NCBI GenBank assembly: GCA_910579495.1 | Contig: CAJTVD010000010.1 | Span: 8,042 to 72,041 of the forward strand | Length of the DNA stretch: 64,000 nt | Direction: 5' to 3' | Origin: an uncultured Lachnospiraceae bacterium | GTDB lineage: Bacteria; Bacillota; Clostridia; Lachnospirales; Lachnospiraceae | Shown: positions 52,557-62,045 of the stretch, one piece after another | How positions within the stretch are numbered: the stretch's first letter is position 1 | Layout of the letters: each line of letters opens with the position of its first letter | Notes under the pieces: model-generated | Told to the model about the DNA's origin: nothing | Database searches by the model: none | Seen by the model: the letters and a program-made list of their open reading frames with translations, nothing else | Translations under genes and position numbers: made by a program

Positions 52557-54383
52557 TTAATCCAGCCATAAGCCATCATCCTCTTTTTTGGGCTTGGAGG
52601 GATTTTTTTTCTGCTGCACAGTTTTCCCTTTTGCGCCTTTATTACTCTTTTTGCTACTTTTCCCTGTGGGTTTTCCGCTTTTCTTTTTTTGAGGCAAAGC
52701 GCCGGATTTTTTCTTTCTTGTTTTTTTCTTCTTTTTCTGTGAACCCGGTTTCATAATGCCTATTTTTCTGGCAATTTTTACCAACAGGTATCCTTTGGGC
52801 ATACCAGCCAGCTCTTCCTCAGTTACCGCCTGCCAGTAGATGGCCAGCACAAAGTAAACCGCGCCCCCCGCCATAATGGCCACAGCCAGGGCCAGAATAT
52901 TAATCTTACACAGATAATACAGCCCGTGGTAAACGCCAAAAGCCACTGCCCCCATAATTGCCGCCGCCCCCATGGGCTTTAAGAATGTATCCACAGCTTC
53001 CTGGCTATAACCCAGGTGCCGGTGGACGGCAATCTGGTTGAGAAGGCACAGAAGAAACGAGTACAGTACTGTGGAAAACACATAATAATACAGGCTGTAT
53101 TTTTCATCCAGCAAAAGCATCATCCCTATCATTACTCCTGCATGGATGACCACCGCCGCTGAGGCATTGATAATAGGCGCATTCATTTTCCCGATAGATT
53201 GAAGGATTGCCTGGGTAAGGGTGGAAAGGGCATAAAAGATAATACTTACTGCCATGCAGGATAACAGGGCGGAGGAAATCGCCAAAGTGTCCGGCTGGTG
53301 GAATATCACTGTCATCACAGGCCTGGCCAAAACCCCAATCCCCACCGCTGAAGGGATGGAAATCAGCATGGTGACCTTTACCGATTTCGCCACCTTGCTT
53401 TTCACCCCGTCCAGGTGGCCCTGGACAAAATCGCTGGAAATTCCCGGTATCAATGCCGTGGCCATAGCCGAGGCAATGGCAATCGGAATATTGGAAATCT
53501 TGGTTCCCTTGGCAACTGCACTTAAATCCACAGATACCGCCGCCTCCCCCGCCTTTTTTACCCCCATCATGACCTGCTGGTAAATGGTATTGTCCAGAAA
53601 GTTGTTAATATTGTAAATACCAGTACTTAAAATAAAAGGAGTCACCACCATCAGGATCATTTTAAAGATTTCACCGTAAGATTCATCCCTGTGGCCGGTG
53701 TCCCGTTTGATCCTTTTGCGGATGGTCTTCCCATTCAGGGCATATACCCCAAGCATGAACAACAGCCCTGCCAGCACCCCTGCCCCGGTGCCAATGGTCC
53801 CTCCTGCCGCCCCATAAGAAGCAATTACAGAAGGCTCCTTTCCTTCCGCCGCCTTCACCATTACCCAGGCCATGAGAATGCTGATGCCGGCATTTACAAG
53901 CTGTTCCAGGATCTGGGACACAGAGGTCTGGACCATGGTCTTATGCGCCTGAAAATACCCCCGCAGCACCCCGAGGATGCCGCTGAAAAAAATCGTAGGG
54001 GCAAGCACCTTAAGGGGAAAAACCGCACTTTCCATCCTTACCAGCAAACCTGCCCCAAAAAACACAAATAAGCTGGCAATACTACCGACTACCAGCACAT
54101 AAATAAATGCACAGATAAAAATCCTGTGGGCATTTCTGTATTCTTTTGTGGCAAGCCTCTGGGCAATCACCTTGGAAACCGCCGAGGGAATGCTGTAGGA
54201 GGAAATCAGGAGGATAATGCTATAGGCATAATAGGCACTGTTATAGTATCCGTTCCCTTCGTCCCCAATAATGGCAACCAGCGGCGTATTGTACAAAAGC
54301 CCTATAATGCGGACGATGATTCCGGCCGAAGCCAGAATCCCCGCCTGCAGTATAAAACTGTCTTTTTTTTTCTTTTTTGGCAT
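52557..54383 (-). CDS. SpoVB/MurJ-like polysaccharide flippase
   Basis: 608 residues. MATE/MOP-superfamily lipid flippase with about 14 membrane segments after a Lys-rich start (MPKKKKKDSF). The SpoVB-like pattern is LLYNTPLVAIIGDEGNGYYN and IPSAVSKVIAQRLA. The C-terminal 70 residues are almost only Lys, Ser, Gly and Pro, an unusual cytoplasmic tail. It probably moves peptidoglycan or spore-cortex precursors. The nearby CotF-like genes fit a sporulation role. Confidence 0.88.
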   Translation of the reverse strand: MPKKKKKDSFILQAGILASAGIIVRIIGLLYNTPLVAIIGDEGNGYYNSAYYAYSIILLISSYSIPSAVSKVIAQRLATKEYRNAHRIFICAFIYVLVVGSIASLFVFFGAGLLVRMESAVFPLKVLAPTIFFSGILGVLRGYFQAHKTMVQTSVSQILEQLVNAGISILMAWVMVKAAEGKEPSVIASYGAAGGTIGTGAGVLAGLLFMLGVYALNGKTIRKRIKRDTGHRDESYGEIFKMILMVVTPFILSTGIYNINNFLDNTIYQQVMMGVKKAGEAAVSVDLSAVAKGTKISNIPIAIASAMATALIPGISSDFVQGHLDGVKSKVAKSVKVTMLISIPSAVGIGVLARPVMTVIFHQPDTLAISSALLSCMAVSIIFYALSTLTQAILQSIGKMNAPIINASAAVVIHAGVMIGMMLLLDEKYSLYYYVFSTVLYSFLLCLLNQIAVHRHLGYSQEAVDTFLKPMGAAAIMGAVAFGVYHGLYYLCKINILALAVAIMAGGAVYFVLAIYWQAVTEEELAGMPKGYLLVKIARKIGIMKPGSQKKKKKTRKKKSGALPQKKKSGKPTGKSSKKSNKGAKGKTVQQKKNPSKPKKEDDGLWLD

Positions 54384-54469
54384 TGCTGCTACGCTCCCAA
54401 ACCTCTGCTTCTGCCTATGGACAATACTTCGAAACCTGGGTTCTGTAGTAGAAAACAGTTCCCCTGTCC

Positions 54470-55915
54470 CTATCCGATCAGCCAGTCATACATCTCCTGA
54501 TATTTCGCTGCCGAAACATTCCAGGAGAAGTCCGCCGCCATAGCCCGGTCCACAATCTTGTTCCACTCCCGCTTCTTATCATAATAAATGCGCTCTGCAT
54601 AACGGATAGCCCCAAGCATTTCATGGGCGTTGTAGTTCACAAAAGAAAAGCCTGTGCCTGTGTTCTCGTATTCGTTGTAAGGCTCTACTGTATCCTTCAG
54701 CCCTCCTGTCTCCCTGACAATAGGAACCGTGCCGTAGCGCAGGCTCATAAGCTGGCTTAAGCCGCAGGGCTCAAACAGGGACGGCATAAGGAAAGCGTCA
54801 CAGGAGGCATAAATCTTGTGTGACAACGCTTCTGAATAATAAATATGTGCGGAAACCTTATTATTATACTTCCAGTCAAAATGCCGGAACATATTTTCGT
54901 AACGCTCTTCCCCTGTGCCAAGGACCACAATCTGCACGTTATCCTGGCACAGCTCATCCATAACATGGGCAATCAAGTCAAAGCCCTTCTGGTCTGTGAG
55001 CCTTGAAACAATGCCTATCATGAATTTCTTCTCATCCTGCTCCAGCCCAAGCTCCGCCTGGAGGGCGCGTTTGTTCTTCACCTTTTCCTTGCGGAAATTC
55101 ACCGCATTGTACTTAAATTCAATATACTTATCCGTCTCAGGGTTGAATTCCTCATAATCAATCCCGTTGACAATGCCCCGCAGGGAATTGCTCCTGGCAC
55201 ACATCAGCCCGTCTAACTGTTCCCCATAGAACTTGGTCTTAATTTCGTCCGCATAAGTACTGCTTACGGTGGTGATGGCATCTGCATACACCAGGCCGCC
55301 CTTTAACAGATTGGCATCCTTAAACAGCTCCAGTTTGTCCGGGGTAAAATAATATGCCGGAAGGCCTGTGATATCCTGCACCTCCTTGATGCTCCATTTG
55401 CCCTGGAATTTCAGGTTATGGATGGTCATCACAGACTTGATGCCCCGGTAAAAATCATTGCCCTGGAAACGCTCTTTCAAATATACCGGGATCAGGCCTG
55501 TCTGCCAGTCATGGCAGTGGATCAGGCTGGGCCGGAAATCAATTACAGGAAGGATGGACAGCGCCGCCTTGGAGAAAAATGCATATTTCTCAATTTCGAA
55601 AAGCGCATTGTCCCCATAGGGCTTAAAACCGCCAAAATACATTTCATTGTCAATAAAATAATATTTCACCCCATCCACTTCTGCATACATAATACCCACA
55701 TACTCATTTTTCCAGTGAAAATCCATATAGAAATGTGTCACATAGCTCATCATGTCCTTCATCTGCTGGGCCATGCAGGTGTATTTGGGGAGGATCACCC
55801 TCACATCAAAGTATTTTCTGTCAATACATTTGGGAAGAGAACCTACCACATCAGCCAGCCCTCCCGTCTTAATAAACGGAACACCTTCGGATGCGACAAA
55901 AAGAATATTTTTCAT
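54470..55915 (-). CDS. glgA: glycogen synthase (ADP-glucose)
   Basis: 481 residues, GT5 family. The ADP-glucose-binding KTGGLADVVGSLPK starts at residue 16; ITTVSSTYADEI and the C-terminal EPCGLSQLMSLRYGTVPIVR and ETGGLKDTVEPYN are conserved. It makes storage glucan. No other glg genes are in the window. GGAGGGTAAGT precedes the ATG. Confidence 0.96.
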   Translation of the reverse strand: MKNILFVASEGVPFIKTGGLADVVGSLPKCIDRKYFDVRVILPKYTCMAQQMKDMMSYVTHFYMDFHWKNEYVGIMYAEVDGVKYYFIDNEMYFGGFKPYGDNALFEIEKYAFFSKAALSILPVIDFRPSLIHCHDWQTGLIPVYLKERFQGNDFYRGIKSVMTIHNLKFQGKWSIKEVQDITGLPAYYFTPDKLELFKDANLLKGGLVYADAITTVSSTYADEIKTKFYGEQLDGLMCARSNSLRGIVNGIDYEEFNPETDKYIEFKYNAVNFRKEKVKNKRALQAELGLEQDEKKFMIGIVSRLTDQKGFDLIAHVMDELCQDNVQIVVLGTGEERYENMFRHFDWKYNNKVSAHIYYSEALSHKIYASCDAFLMPSLFEPCGLSQLMSLRYGTVPIVRETGGLKDTVEPYNEYENTGTGFSFVNYNAHEMLGAIRYAERIYYDKKREWNKIVDRAMAADFSWNVSAAKYQEMYDWLIG

Positions 55916-55947
55916 TACTTACCCTCCAACGATTATTGTTAAAGAAT

Positions 55948-55976
55948 ATTATACAACATTCCTACGTCCAATTAAA
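55948..55976 (-). promoter_or_regulatory. promoter of glgA
   Basis: Minus strand TTTAAT (55971-55976), 17-base spacer, perfect TATAAT (55948-55953). Confidence 0.5.
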
Positions 55977-55998
55977 GGGAAATTTGCAAAAATAATAA

Positions 55999-56020
55999 CC
56001 CGCCGGAATTTTCCGGCGGG
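55999..56020 (-). terminator. terminator after the Spo0A-like gene
   Basis: CCCGCCGGAA pairs with TTCCGGCGGG. On the minus strand TTATTATTTTT follows. It separates this gene from glgA. Confidence 0.9.
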
Positions 56021-56031
56021 ACCATATACAT

Positions 56032-56547
56032 TCAACGGTGCTGCAGCCTGATTTTGTCCGCAATCAGGGCAATGAATTCTGAATTGGTGGGCTTTCCCTT
56101 ACCTGTGTTGATGGTATAGCCAAACATGGCGTCTAAGGTTTCCATCCTTCCCCTGTTCCATGCCACCTCTATGGCATGTCTTATGGCGCGTTCCACACGG
56201 CTTGCAGTGGTCTGGTTTTTGCGGGCTATGGTAGGATACAGCACTTTTGTGATGGAGCCAAGCATTTCCGGATCTTCCACGGACATCATGATCGCTTCCC
56301 TCAGATACTGGTATCCTTTGATATGGGCAGGGACGCCGATTTCATGAATCATATCCGTCACATCTCTTTCCAGATTATAGGACGGTTTTTTGCCAGCCAC
56401 AGCCTTCTCCTCCTCCAGGGAAGAGCCGGTCCCGGATGGCACCGTGATCATAATCTGAAATTCTCTGTCCATATGTATCAGTTCTCCCAAAATCTTATAT
56501 ACTTTTTCCGGGTCTTTTATTGCCGTTAATTCTAACTGCTCCATCAT
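56032..56547 (-). CDS. stand-alone Spo0A C-terminal DNA-binding domain protein (no receiver)
   Basis: 171 residues. The last 110 match the Spo0A effector domain closely: HEIGVPAHIKGYQYLREAI, GSITKVLYPTIARK, ASRVERAIRHAIEVAWNRG and KPTNSEFIALIADKIRL. In place of the receiver there is a short segment (MEQLELTAIKDPEKVYKIL...) without aspartate pocket. The gap upstream has no room for a lost receiver. It may bind Spo0A boxes constitutively or pair with Spo0A. GGAGGG precedes the ATG. Confidence 0.92.
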   Translation of the reverse strand: MMEQLELTAIKDPEKVYKILGELIHMDREFQIMITVPSGTGSSLEEEKAVAGKKPSYNLERDVTDMIHEIGVPAHIKGYQYLREAIMMSVEDPEMLGSITKVLYPTIARKNQTTASRVERAIRHAIEVAWNRGRMETLDAMFGYTINTGKGKPTNSEFIALIADKIRLQHR

Positions 56548-56583
56548 ATTCCCTCCATTTTTCACAAATATTGCTATGAATCT

Positions 56584-56612
56584 ATTATAAAGAACATGAT
56601 ACGCCACTTCAA
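56584..56612 (-). promoter_or_regulatory. promoter of the Spo0A-like gene
   Basis: Minus strand TTGAAG (56607-56612), 17-base spacer, perfect TATAAT (56584-56589): a vegetative sigma-A type promoter. Confidence 0.75.
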
Positions 56613-56756
56613 CTGTCATTTATCGCGCAAATTTCGTCCGGCCATCGTAGTTTTGGTAAAAACTTTATATAATTTGGCTGATATACAGGTGCGGGGTCAA
56701 ATTTCCGCCCCTAAGGCTGCCTTCCCGCATAGGATGCTGTTTTGCCCTGCCCCCGC

Positions 56757-57803
56757 TTACCTGAAATCCATGGCTATCTCCAATTTTCCGCCTTCCGCCT
56801 TTATCCTCGCCATGCTGCCTGTAACAAGGGGCATCATAGGTGGCAGATGCCCCAGGTCCCCGTCCATGACCACCGGGACCTTGTGCCGGGAGATGACGGG
56901 AAGGACCGCACTGTACTGGTCAAGGCCCATCATCTCCTGCCCATGGCACAGGGGGCGCCCAAAGAAAAACCCTTTCACATAACGGAACCAGCCTGCCTGT
57001 TCCATCTGCCACATAGCCCTCCGGATCGCAAATACGTTCAGGTCACAGGCTTCCAGGAACCAGATAAAACCATCCTCTTTGTACTTTTCTACAAATTCCC
57101 CTACCCTGTCAAACCGGGTCCCTAACAGGTTCACCAGGCAATCCATACAGCCGCCAAGAAGCCTGCCTTCCATCCAGGCGCCGCTCCCCTCTTCCATGGC
57201 ATCCTTCCCTGGTAGGAAAATTTTCAGATTCAAATCTTCTGTACAGTGATAGGGCGTTAAAGGGTTCTCTTCATTTTTCAGGCTTTCCTTTTCCCATTTC
57301 CCATAGCTGTTTATGGTACTTTTCTTCCCCTCCAGCAACGCCATGGCATCCCCAAGGGACGGGTGGGGCGGCTCCATGCCAAAGGCAGCGGCACATGGCC
57401 CGTAAACTGATGCCGTGTCACAAAGGGTGGCAAGGAGAAAGGTCATATTGGTGTTGTCCGAATAGCCCATATACCACTTAGGGGGCGCATTCCTTATCGC
57501 TTCAAAATCTACATGCTCCAAAATTTCGCACATCAGCTCCCCGCCGCCACAGGAAATCAGGCAGTGGTTCCGGCCGCTGGTATAATATTCCGTAAGCTCC
57601 CGGCCGCAGGCTTCGGGGGTATTGCTGATGCCAATGCCACAGCCAGCATAGCAGTTAGGGCCTAAATCAATGCCATAGCCCTGGGCCTGCCATCTGGACA
57701 GGGCGTTTTCAAAGGCGGTACGGTATGGCTCAATGTTGCAGCCAAAGGATGGGGCTACAAAGCCTATTGTACCGGTTGGGGGTAAAAATTGGGGGTATTT
57801 CAT
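56757..57803 (-). CDS. S66 family peptidase (LD-carboxypeptidase / MccF-like)
   Basis: 348 residues. The catalytic Ser115 is in MGYSDNTN, with Glu in FLEACDLNVF and His in GDLGHLPPMM, a full Ser-Glu-His triad. Members cut peptidoglycan tetrapeptides or inactivate microcin C-like nucleotidyl peptides; which one applies here cannot be told. AAGGAG precedes the ATG. Confidence 0.88.
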   Translation of the reverse strand: MKYPQFLPPTGTIGFVAPSFGCNIEPYRTAFENALSRWQAQGYGIDLGPNCYAGCGIGISNTPEACGRELTEYYTSGRNHCLISCGGGELMCEILEHVDFEAIRNAPPKWYMGYSDNTNMTFLLATLCDTASVYGPCAAAFGMEPPHPSLGDAMALLEGKKSTINSYGKWEKESLKNEENPLTPYHCTEDLNLKIFLPGKDAMEEGSGAWMEGRLLGGCMDCLVNLLGTRFDRVGEFVEKYKEDGFIWFLEACDLNVFAIRRAMWQMEQAGWFRYVKGFFFGRPLCHGQEMMGLDQYSAVLPVISRHKVPVVMDGDLGHLPPMMPLVTGSMARIKAEGGKLEIAMDFR

Positions 57804-57877
57804 TGTTTTCTCCTTTTATGTGTTTGAAAGAATACCAATCCATTGCTACATTAACAGGCCAAATCAAAAAAAGGCTT

Positions 57878-58867
57878 TTATTCTCCAGTCTTTTTCAGAA
57901 TGGTCTCCCTGACCTTTTCTATGGAAAGCTCCAGCAAATCCGCTATGCTTTCCGGCGACAAGCCTTTGGAATGCTTTTTCATGATCAGCTCCTCATTCCT
58001 TTGTTCGATTCCCTTTTCAATTCCCTGCTCAATTCCTTCCTCCAGTACGCTTTGCCCTAAGCCACTCATATTCTCCGCCTCCCTCCATAATTCCTCATTG
58101 ACTGAAAAGTCGATGTATTCTGAGATGGTTTCCATGAAATCTTCCCTGTGGGGATACATGACAGCATTCAAAAAACGCAACAGGCTGTACCCCTCGTCCC
58201 CTTCCCCACCTTCATATGTCTTTCCGCCAAGCTTGACTACCACCAGGTTCAGCAGGTCATAATTCCCCCTCTCGCTGGCGCAGCCCCCAATATTCTTTGT
58301 ATTGCACATCCCATAAAATGATATGCTGTAGCGTTCCTTCTTAGGAATATCATCCCTGCATATCCAGATGCTGTAACATTTCTCCAGCCTTCCGTAATCT
58401 ACTGTGTCCGTTGCCAGCGACAGTTGTGAGGACAGGCTCCTTGCCAAGTAATATATCCCCCGCTTCTCTATTGGGTAGCCAGGCCTGTATGTCTTCTGTG
58501 GCTCCACGTCTATATGCAGGTTCACTACCACGCCAACTCCTGAAAGGCGCGGGTTCCTGGCCCTGAATGCCACATCAAAATTGGATGTCTTCTCCCCAAG
58601 CTGCACAAACTCCGCACTATCGCCCTGGATCTGCGCGTTTGTCCTCCCCGCGGACACTTCCTTCGCCCCAGTGATGGAATCTGCTTCTATGAATTCCATA
58701 ATTTCCTTTCGGCTATAACCCTCATATTCTTCCACTGTTCCCTGGAGGATTACCGCCAGCACCTCTTTGCTGTGCAACAACGTCTTGCTCTCAGCATCCA
58801 GCCCTTCCATGCCCGCTGTCAGCTGCATAGCATTTAAAGCCTCCAGGCTTCCTTTTACTTTGTCCAT
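57878..58867 (-). CDS. Rpn-family recombination-promoting nuclease / putative transposase
   Basis: 329 residues. The PD-(D/E)XK core is visible as FDVAFRARN followed by VVVNLHIDVEPQKTYRPGYP; the middle has GIYYLARSLSSQL and YSIWICRDDIP. The C-terminus repeats EEGIEQGIEKGIEQ and ends LSPESIADLLELSIEKVRE, the helical tail of Rpn proteins. It appears intact. Remnants of relatives lie at 60590-60690 and 60864-61730. Confidence 0.85.
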   Translation of the reverse strand: MDKVKGSLEALNAMQLTAGMEGLDAESKTLLHSKEVLAVILQGTVEEYEGYSRKEIMEFIEADSITGAKEVSAGRTNAQIQGDSAEFVQLGEKTSNFDVAFRARNPRLSGVGVVVNLHIDVEPQKTYRPGYPIEKRGIYYLARSLSSQLSLATDTVDYGRLEKCYSIWICRDDIPKKERYSISFYGMCNTKNIGGCASERGNYDLLNLVVVKLGGKTYEGGEGDEGYSLLRFLNAVMYPHREDFMETISEYIDFSVNEELWREAENMSGLGQSVLEEGIEQGIEKGIEQRNEELIMKKHSKGLSPESIADLLELSIEKVRETILKKTGE

Positions 58868-58943
58868 TGTATCCTCTCTGTATCATGGGGTGTGATGTCT
58901 ATGTTATATAATAGCTACCGGCAAATAAATCTGCCCTTTATCA

Positions 58944-60533
58944 TCAGCCCTCCGTGGGATGCATTTCCAGCTTTTCTATCACACAGCTATGGGGCTTGCC
59001 TGCCTTGTTCTTATCGTAGTTTATCCCCACAAGCAGAATTTCACCCACATAGCCTTCAAGCACCTGGGGATATCGCCTGTCCTTTATCTGTTGTATCGCT
59101 GCCTTGGCAGATTGGCCATACTTCAGTTCCACTACAAGGGCAGGTTTTCCTGTATGCGGGAGCGGCAGAAATACCACGTCCGCAAACCCATGTCCCGTGG
59201 GAAGCTCCCTGACAATCCGATAATCTTTCCTGGCACTATAATACGCAAGGCCAATGGCACAGCTTAAGGCGTTCTCATCATTATATGCCAGTATAGACGC
59301 TGCTTCCCTATGAGCCACGTCCAGCCCTCTGGCAACCTGTTCGCCATTACATGCCAGCGTATCCAAAAGAAGCTTTTCCGATGCTTCCAGGACACTCATA
59401 ACCTCTTCCCATCCCCCTGTACTCATAGCATTTTCAAATTCCCTTACAATTTCCTTATTAGGAATAAAGGCTTCTTCTTTCTTTAAATCGTAGGCAAGAT
59501 ATCCCAGATGGATCAACAGTGTAAACACATCATCTTTTGTCCGGAAGCTATGCATATCATTCTGAAAGCTTAAGGTATTCACCCTCACACCAACGCCGCC
59601 AAGCATTTGTACAATCCCAGAACGGAGCCCGTCAAAATTCATATCCATATAAATCTTCAATGCATCATAGGTTTCTGTAGACGTCCAATAACTTGAAAAG
59701 TCCCGAAAACTCATAGCTGCAACAACAGACCTGGGGTTATAGACATGCCGGAATTTTCTGAACATATACCCATCATACCAGGCACTGGTTTTGCCAAAAT
59801 CCATTCCAAAACGCTGGCATAATTCTTTCACCTCATCTTCGGTAAAACCAGTATACTCCTCAAAAATGTATTGGTTTGTCATGGAATATTCCCAGAACAT
59901 ATTTAGTGCAGAATGCTGCCCGTACTTTTTTACAGGCAGGATACCTGTCATGTAGGCTAACGCCACATAAACCTGGTCTTTTAACAGATTACGCAGGAAA
60001 TCAAGATACTGTCTTTGCATTGTTTCCATTTCCTGGCGCTCCCGCATCACACAGTCCCACTCATCAATTAGAAAAATAAACTTCTTCTTTGTTTTAATAT
60101 AAATTTTACGTAAAGCGGCGGCAAGCCCTATGCCCTGCTTTGCCAGGTATTCCCCATATTCCTCCCGAAGTTCCTCAAGTACTTCCTGCTCTAAGTATTC
60201 TGTTATCTCCTGATTTTTTGATTCTATCAAAAACTGCTGCATGTTCAATAAAATCACATCATACTTGTTCAGGTATTTTGCAAATGATTTTTCCTTTTCT
60301 ATCTTGCGTCCTGCAAAAAGTTCCCTGGAATCACAGCCGCAGCTATAATAAGCCGCAAGCATTTTCAGCGCCATTGATTTTCCAAAACGCCTTGGCCTGC
60401 TGACACAGGCATATTTTTGCTCTGTATTGATCAGCTCATTGGTACATGCTATCAAACCGGTTTTATCCACGTAAATTTGGGAACCGACTGCTTCCCAGAA
60501 GCTGTCATTTCCTGGATTTAGGTATATCCCCAT
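58944..60533 (-). CDS. AAA-ATPase-like protein with C-terminal PD-(D/E)XK nuclease domain (copy 2)
   Basis: 529 residues from ATG with GGAGGAAT upstream. P-loop SRPRRFGKSMAL (45-56), Walker B FIFLIDEWDCVM near 165, and C-terminal GFADVVFLPLPHTGKPALVV then ELKYG, the nuclease core with Asp and Glu-x-Lys. It is the classical form of the family; copy 1 at 48.4 kb is a distant relative. It lies among Rpn-type genes and their remnants. Confidence 0.9.
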   Translation of the reverse strand: MGIYLNPGNDSFWEAVGSQIYVDKTGLIACTNELINTEQKYACVSRPRRFGKSMALKMLAAYYSCGCDSRELFAGRKIEKEKSFAKYLNKYDVILLNMQQFLIESKNQEITEYLEQEVLEELREEYGEYLAKQGIGLAAALRKIYIKTKKKFIFLIDEWDCVMRERQEMETMQRQYLDFLRNLLKDQVYVALAYMTGILPVKKYGQHSALNMFWEYSMTNQYIFEEYTGFTEDEVKELCQRFGMDFGKTSAWYDGYMFRKFRHVYNPRSVVAAMSFRDFSSYWTSTETYDALKIYMDMNFDGLRSGIVQMLGGVGVRVNTLSFQNDMHSFRTKDDVFTLLIHLGYLAYDLKKEEAFIPNKEIVREFENAMSTGGWEEVMSVLEASEKLLLDTLACNGEQVARGLDVAHREAASILAYNDENALSCAIGLAYYSARKDYRIVRELPTGHGFADVVFLPLPHTGKPALVVELKYGQSAKAAIQQIKDRRYPQVLEGYVGEILLVGINYDKNKAGKPHSCVIEKLEMHPTEG

Positions 60534-60589
60534 AGACGATTCCTCCAGTCTTTTTTGAATGGCCACAATGGCTAATGGGCATGATGTGG

Positions 60590-60690
60590 CCAATGGTCCC
60601 GTTAATCCACTCTATGAAAAGCGTTAGCAGATCCGTTTTAATCCCCGGCACCAGGCCCTTTGAATGCTTTTTCATAATCCGCTCCCTGGT
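60590..60690 (-). pseudogene. C-terminal fragment of an Rpn-type protein
   Basis: ERIMKKHSKGLVPGIKTDLL on the minus strand matches ELIMKKHSKGLSPESIADLL near the end of the intact Rpn protein at 57878-58867. Nothing upstream matches the rest of that protein. It is probably a left-over from recombination between Rpn copies. Confidence 0.65.
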
Positions 60691-60863
60691 GCAGGGATTC
60701 AAGCGGAGCGGGCTAGTTTTTTTTGCATATGCCGCCAAGATTTGCAAGGTAATCCTGCGTTTACATGTAGCAAAAATCAACGCAGCCAACGATAAAAAAT
60801 TTTTACCGTTGGCTATCATTATATTTTTGATTAAATAAAGTAATGCCAACAAGGCTGCCTTGT

Positions 60864-61730
60864 TTACTGACTGTCAAAAATCTTATTTACTTCATCCTCT
60901 GAAATATTTTGTCTTTTTGCTATTCTGATGATTGCCTGTTTGGGCATTCCCTCTGTTTTCATTTCCATCAACATTGAGAGTCCTGCCGTTTGGGCGGCCT
61001 CTCTTGCTATTTGTCTTAACCATGCTTTCCACTCCCTCCATAACCACCTGGTAATCTTTCATTGCATACCGGTTTGTTTTCTGGATTGCTTCTAAAATAA
61101 CGTTGCGTTTTCGTCAATGATTATCTGATTATTATTGTATGCATCCTCAATACAGCTTATCATTTTTTCGTAATTCCCTAAAACTTCCTGTTCTGGCAAA
61201 TGCTTTTTGCCTTTCATGTCTGCCACAAACTGTAATGCCATAAACGGGTAGAACAGCCACAATTTTTTATGGTTAATCTCATCAAGCCCATAATCCTGCA
61301 GGCGTATGGACGGGACTTTGTATATAATACTCTGCCCGTCCTGGAAATTGATTTTTAATACCAAGCCATCCTTCGGGTAATTACCATTTCTTGCTACATA
61401 AATGACACACGACCTCGGGAAATCAAATTCCATCCTCCCTTCATTGAGTTTATGATCCCTAACCGCTAATTTAACATCATATTCCCACATCCTAAATGCC
61501 ATCGTCCCATCATTCGTATACTGACATTCAAAATGGTAGGTAACACCTTTGGCCAAAAACGCACCAGGCCGCCATCCACATTATATAGGGAATGGTCTAA
61601 CGGCACAATATCCTCTTTCTTATATGCTACATGGAACACTCCCTCTATCTAACGGCAAAAACAAATTGGGCGTTTCCTAGAAAAGGGTTTTAAACGTCCT
61701 GTCCCATATTTTATCCTTATCGTCCGACAT
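60864..61730 (-). pseudogene. Rpn-family nuclease, multiply broken
   Basis: Pieces in different frames form one protein: MSDDKDKIWDRTFKTLF, stop, ETPNLFLPL; then VAYKKEDIVPLDHSLYNVDG; the longest piece KGVTYHFECQYTNDGTMAFR to DENATLF (61092-61556); then VILEAIQKTNRYAMKDYQVV; and EAAQTAGLSMLMEMKTEGMP with IIRIAKRQNISEDEVNKIFD to a stop at 60864. GGAGC precedes ATG 61728-61730. At least one stop and two or three frame changes. Confidence 0.78.
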
Positions 61731-62045
61731 AGTATAGCTCCTAATTTCTGTACTTTATTATACTATAGCACGCCTTCAAATCATACGCAATCTTAAAATA
61801 AAACAGCATTAGATTTTTCGTAAATTTATATTTTTTTTATCGTATATACCAATGCACATCTTTGCCAAATAATTAATGAAAAACTTAAGGAAATCCCAAA
61901 GTACACATAAATATAGTTACTATTCATAGCAACCATTTGGAGATTCCAAGTTTTGCTACACAAAGATTTCCCCTCATACCTGAACCATGTTTTCACGGAA
62001 TGCGCAGTATATGCACATTCCTCACCCTTGAATAATAACTAAACA
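61731..62045. other. AT-rich gap, no feature seen
   Basis: About 315 AT-rich bases between the Rpn pseudogene and the acyltransferase remnant. I find no supported gene, repeat or terminator. Confidence 0.5.

Noticed and set aside
60505..60852. 115-codon frame on the minus strand as a gene
   Set aside because: Only the part near 60590-60690 resembles an Rpn tail. The rest is unrelated and it runs into the AAA-ATPase start; a remnant, not a gene.
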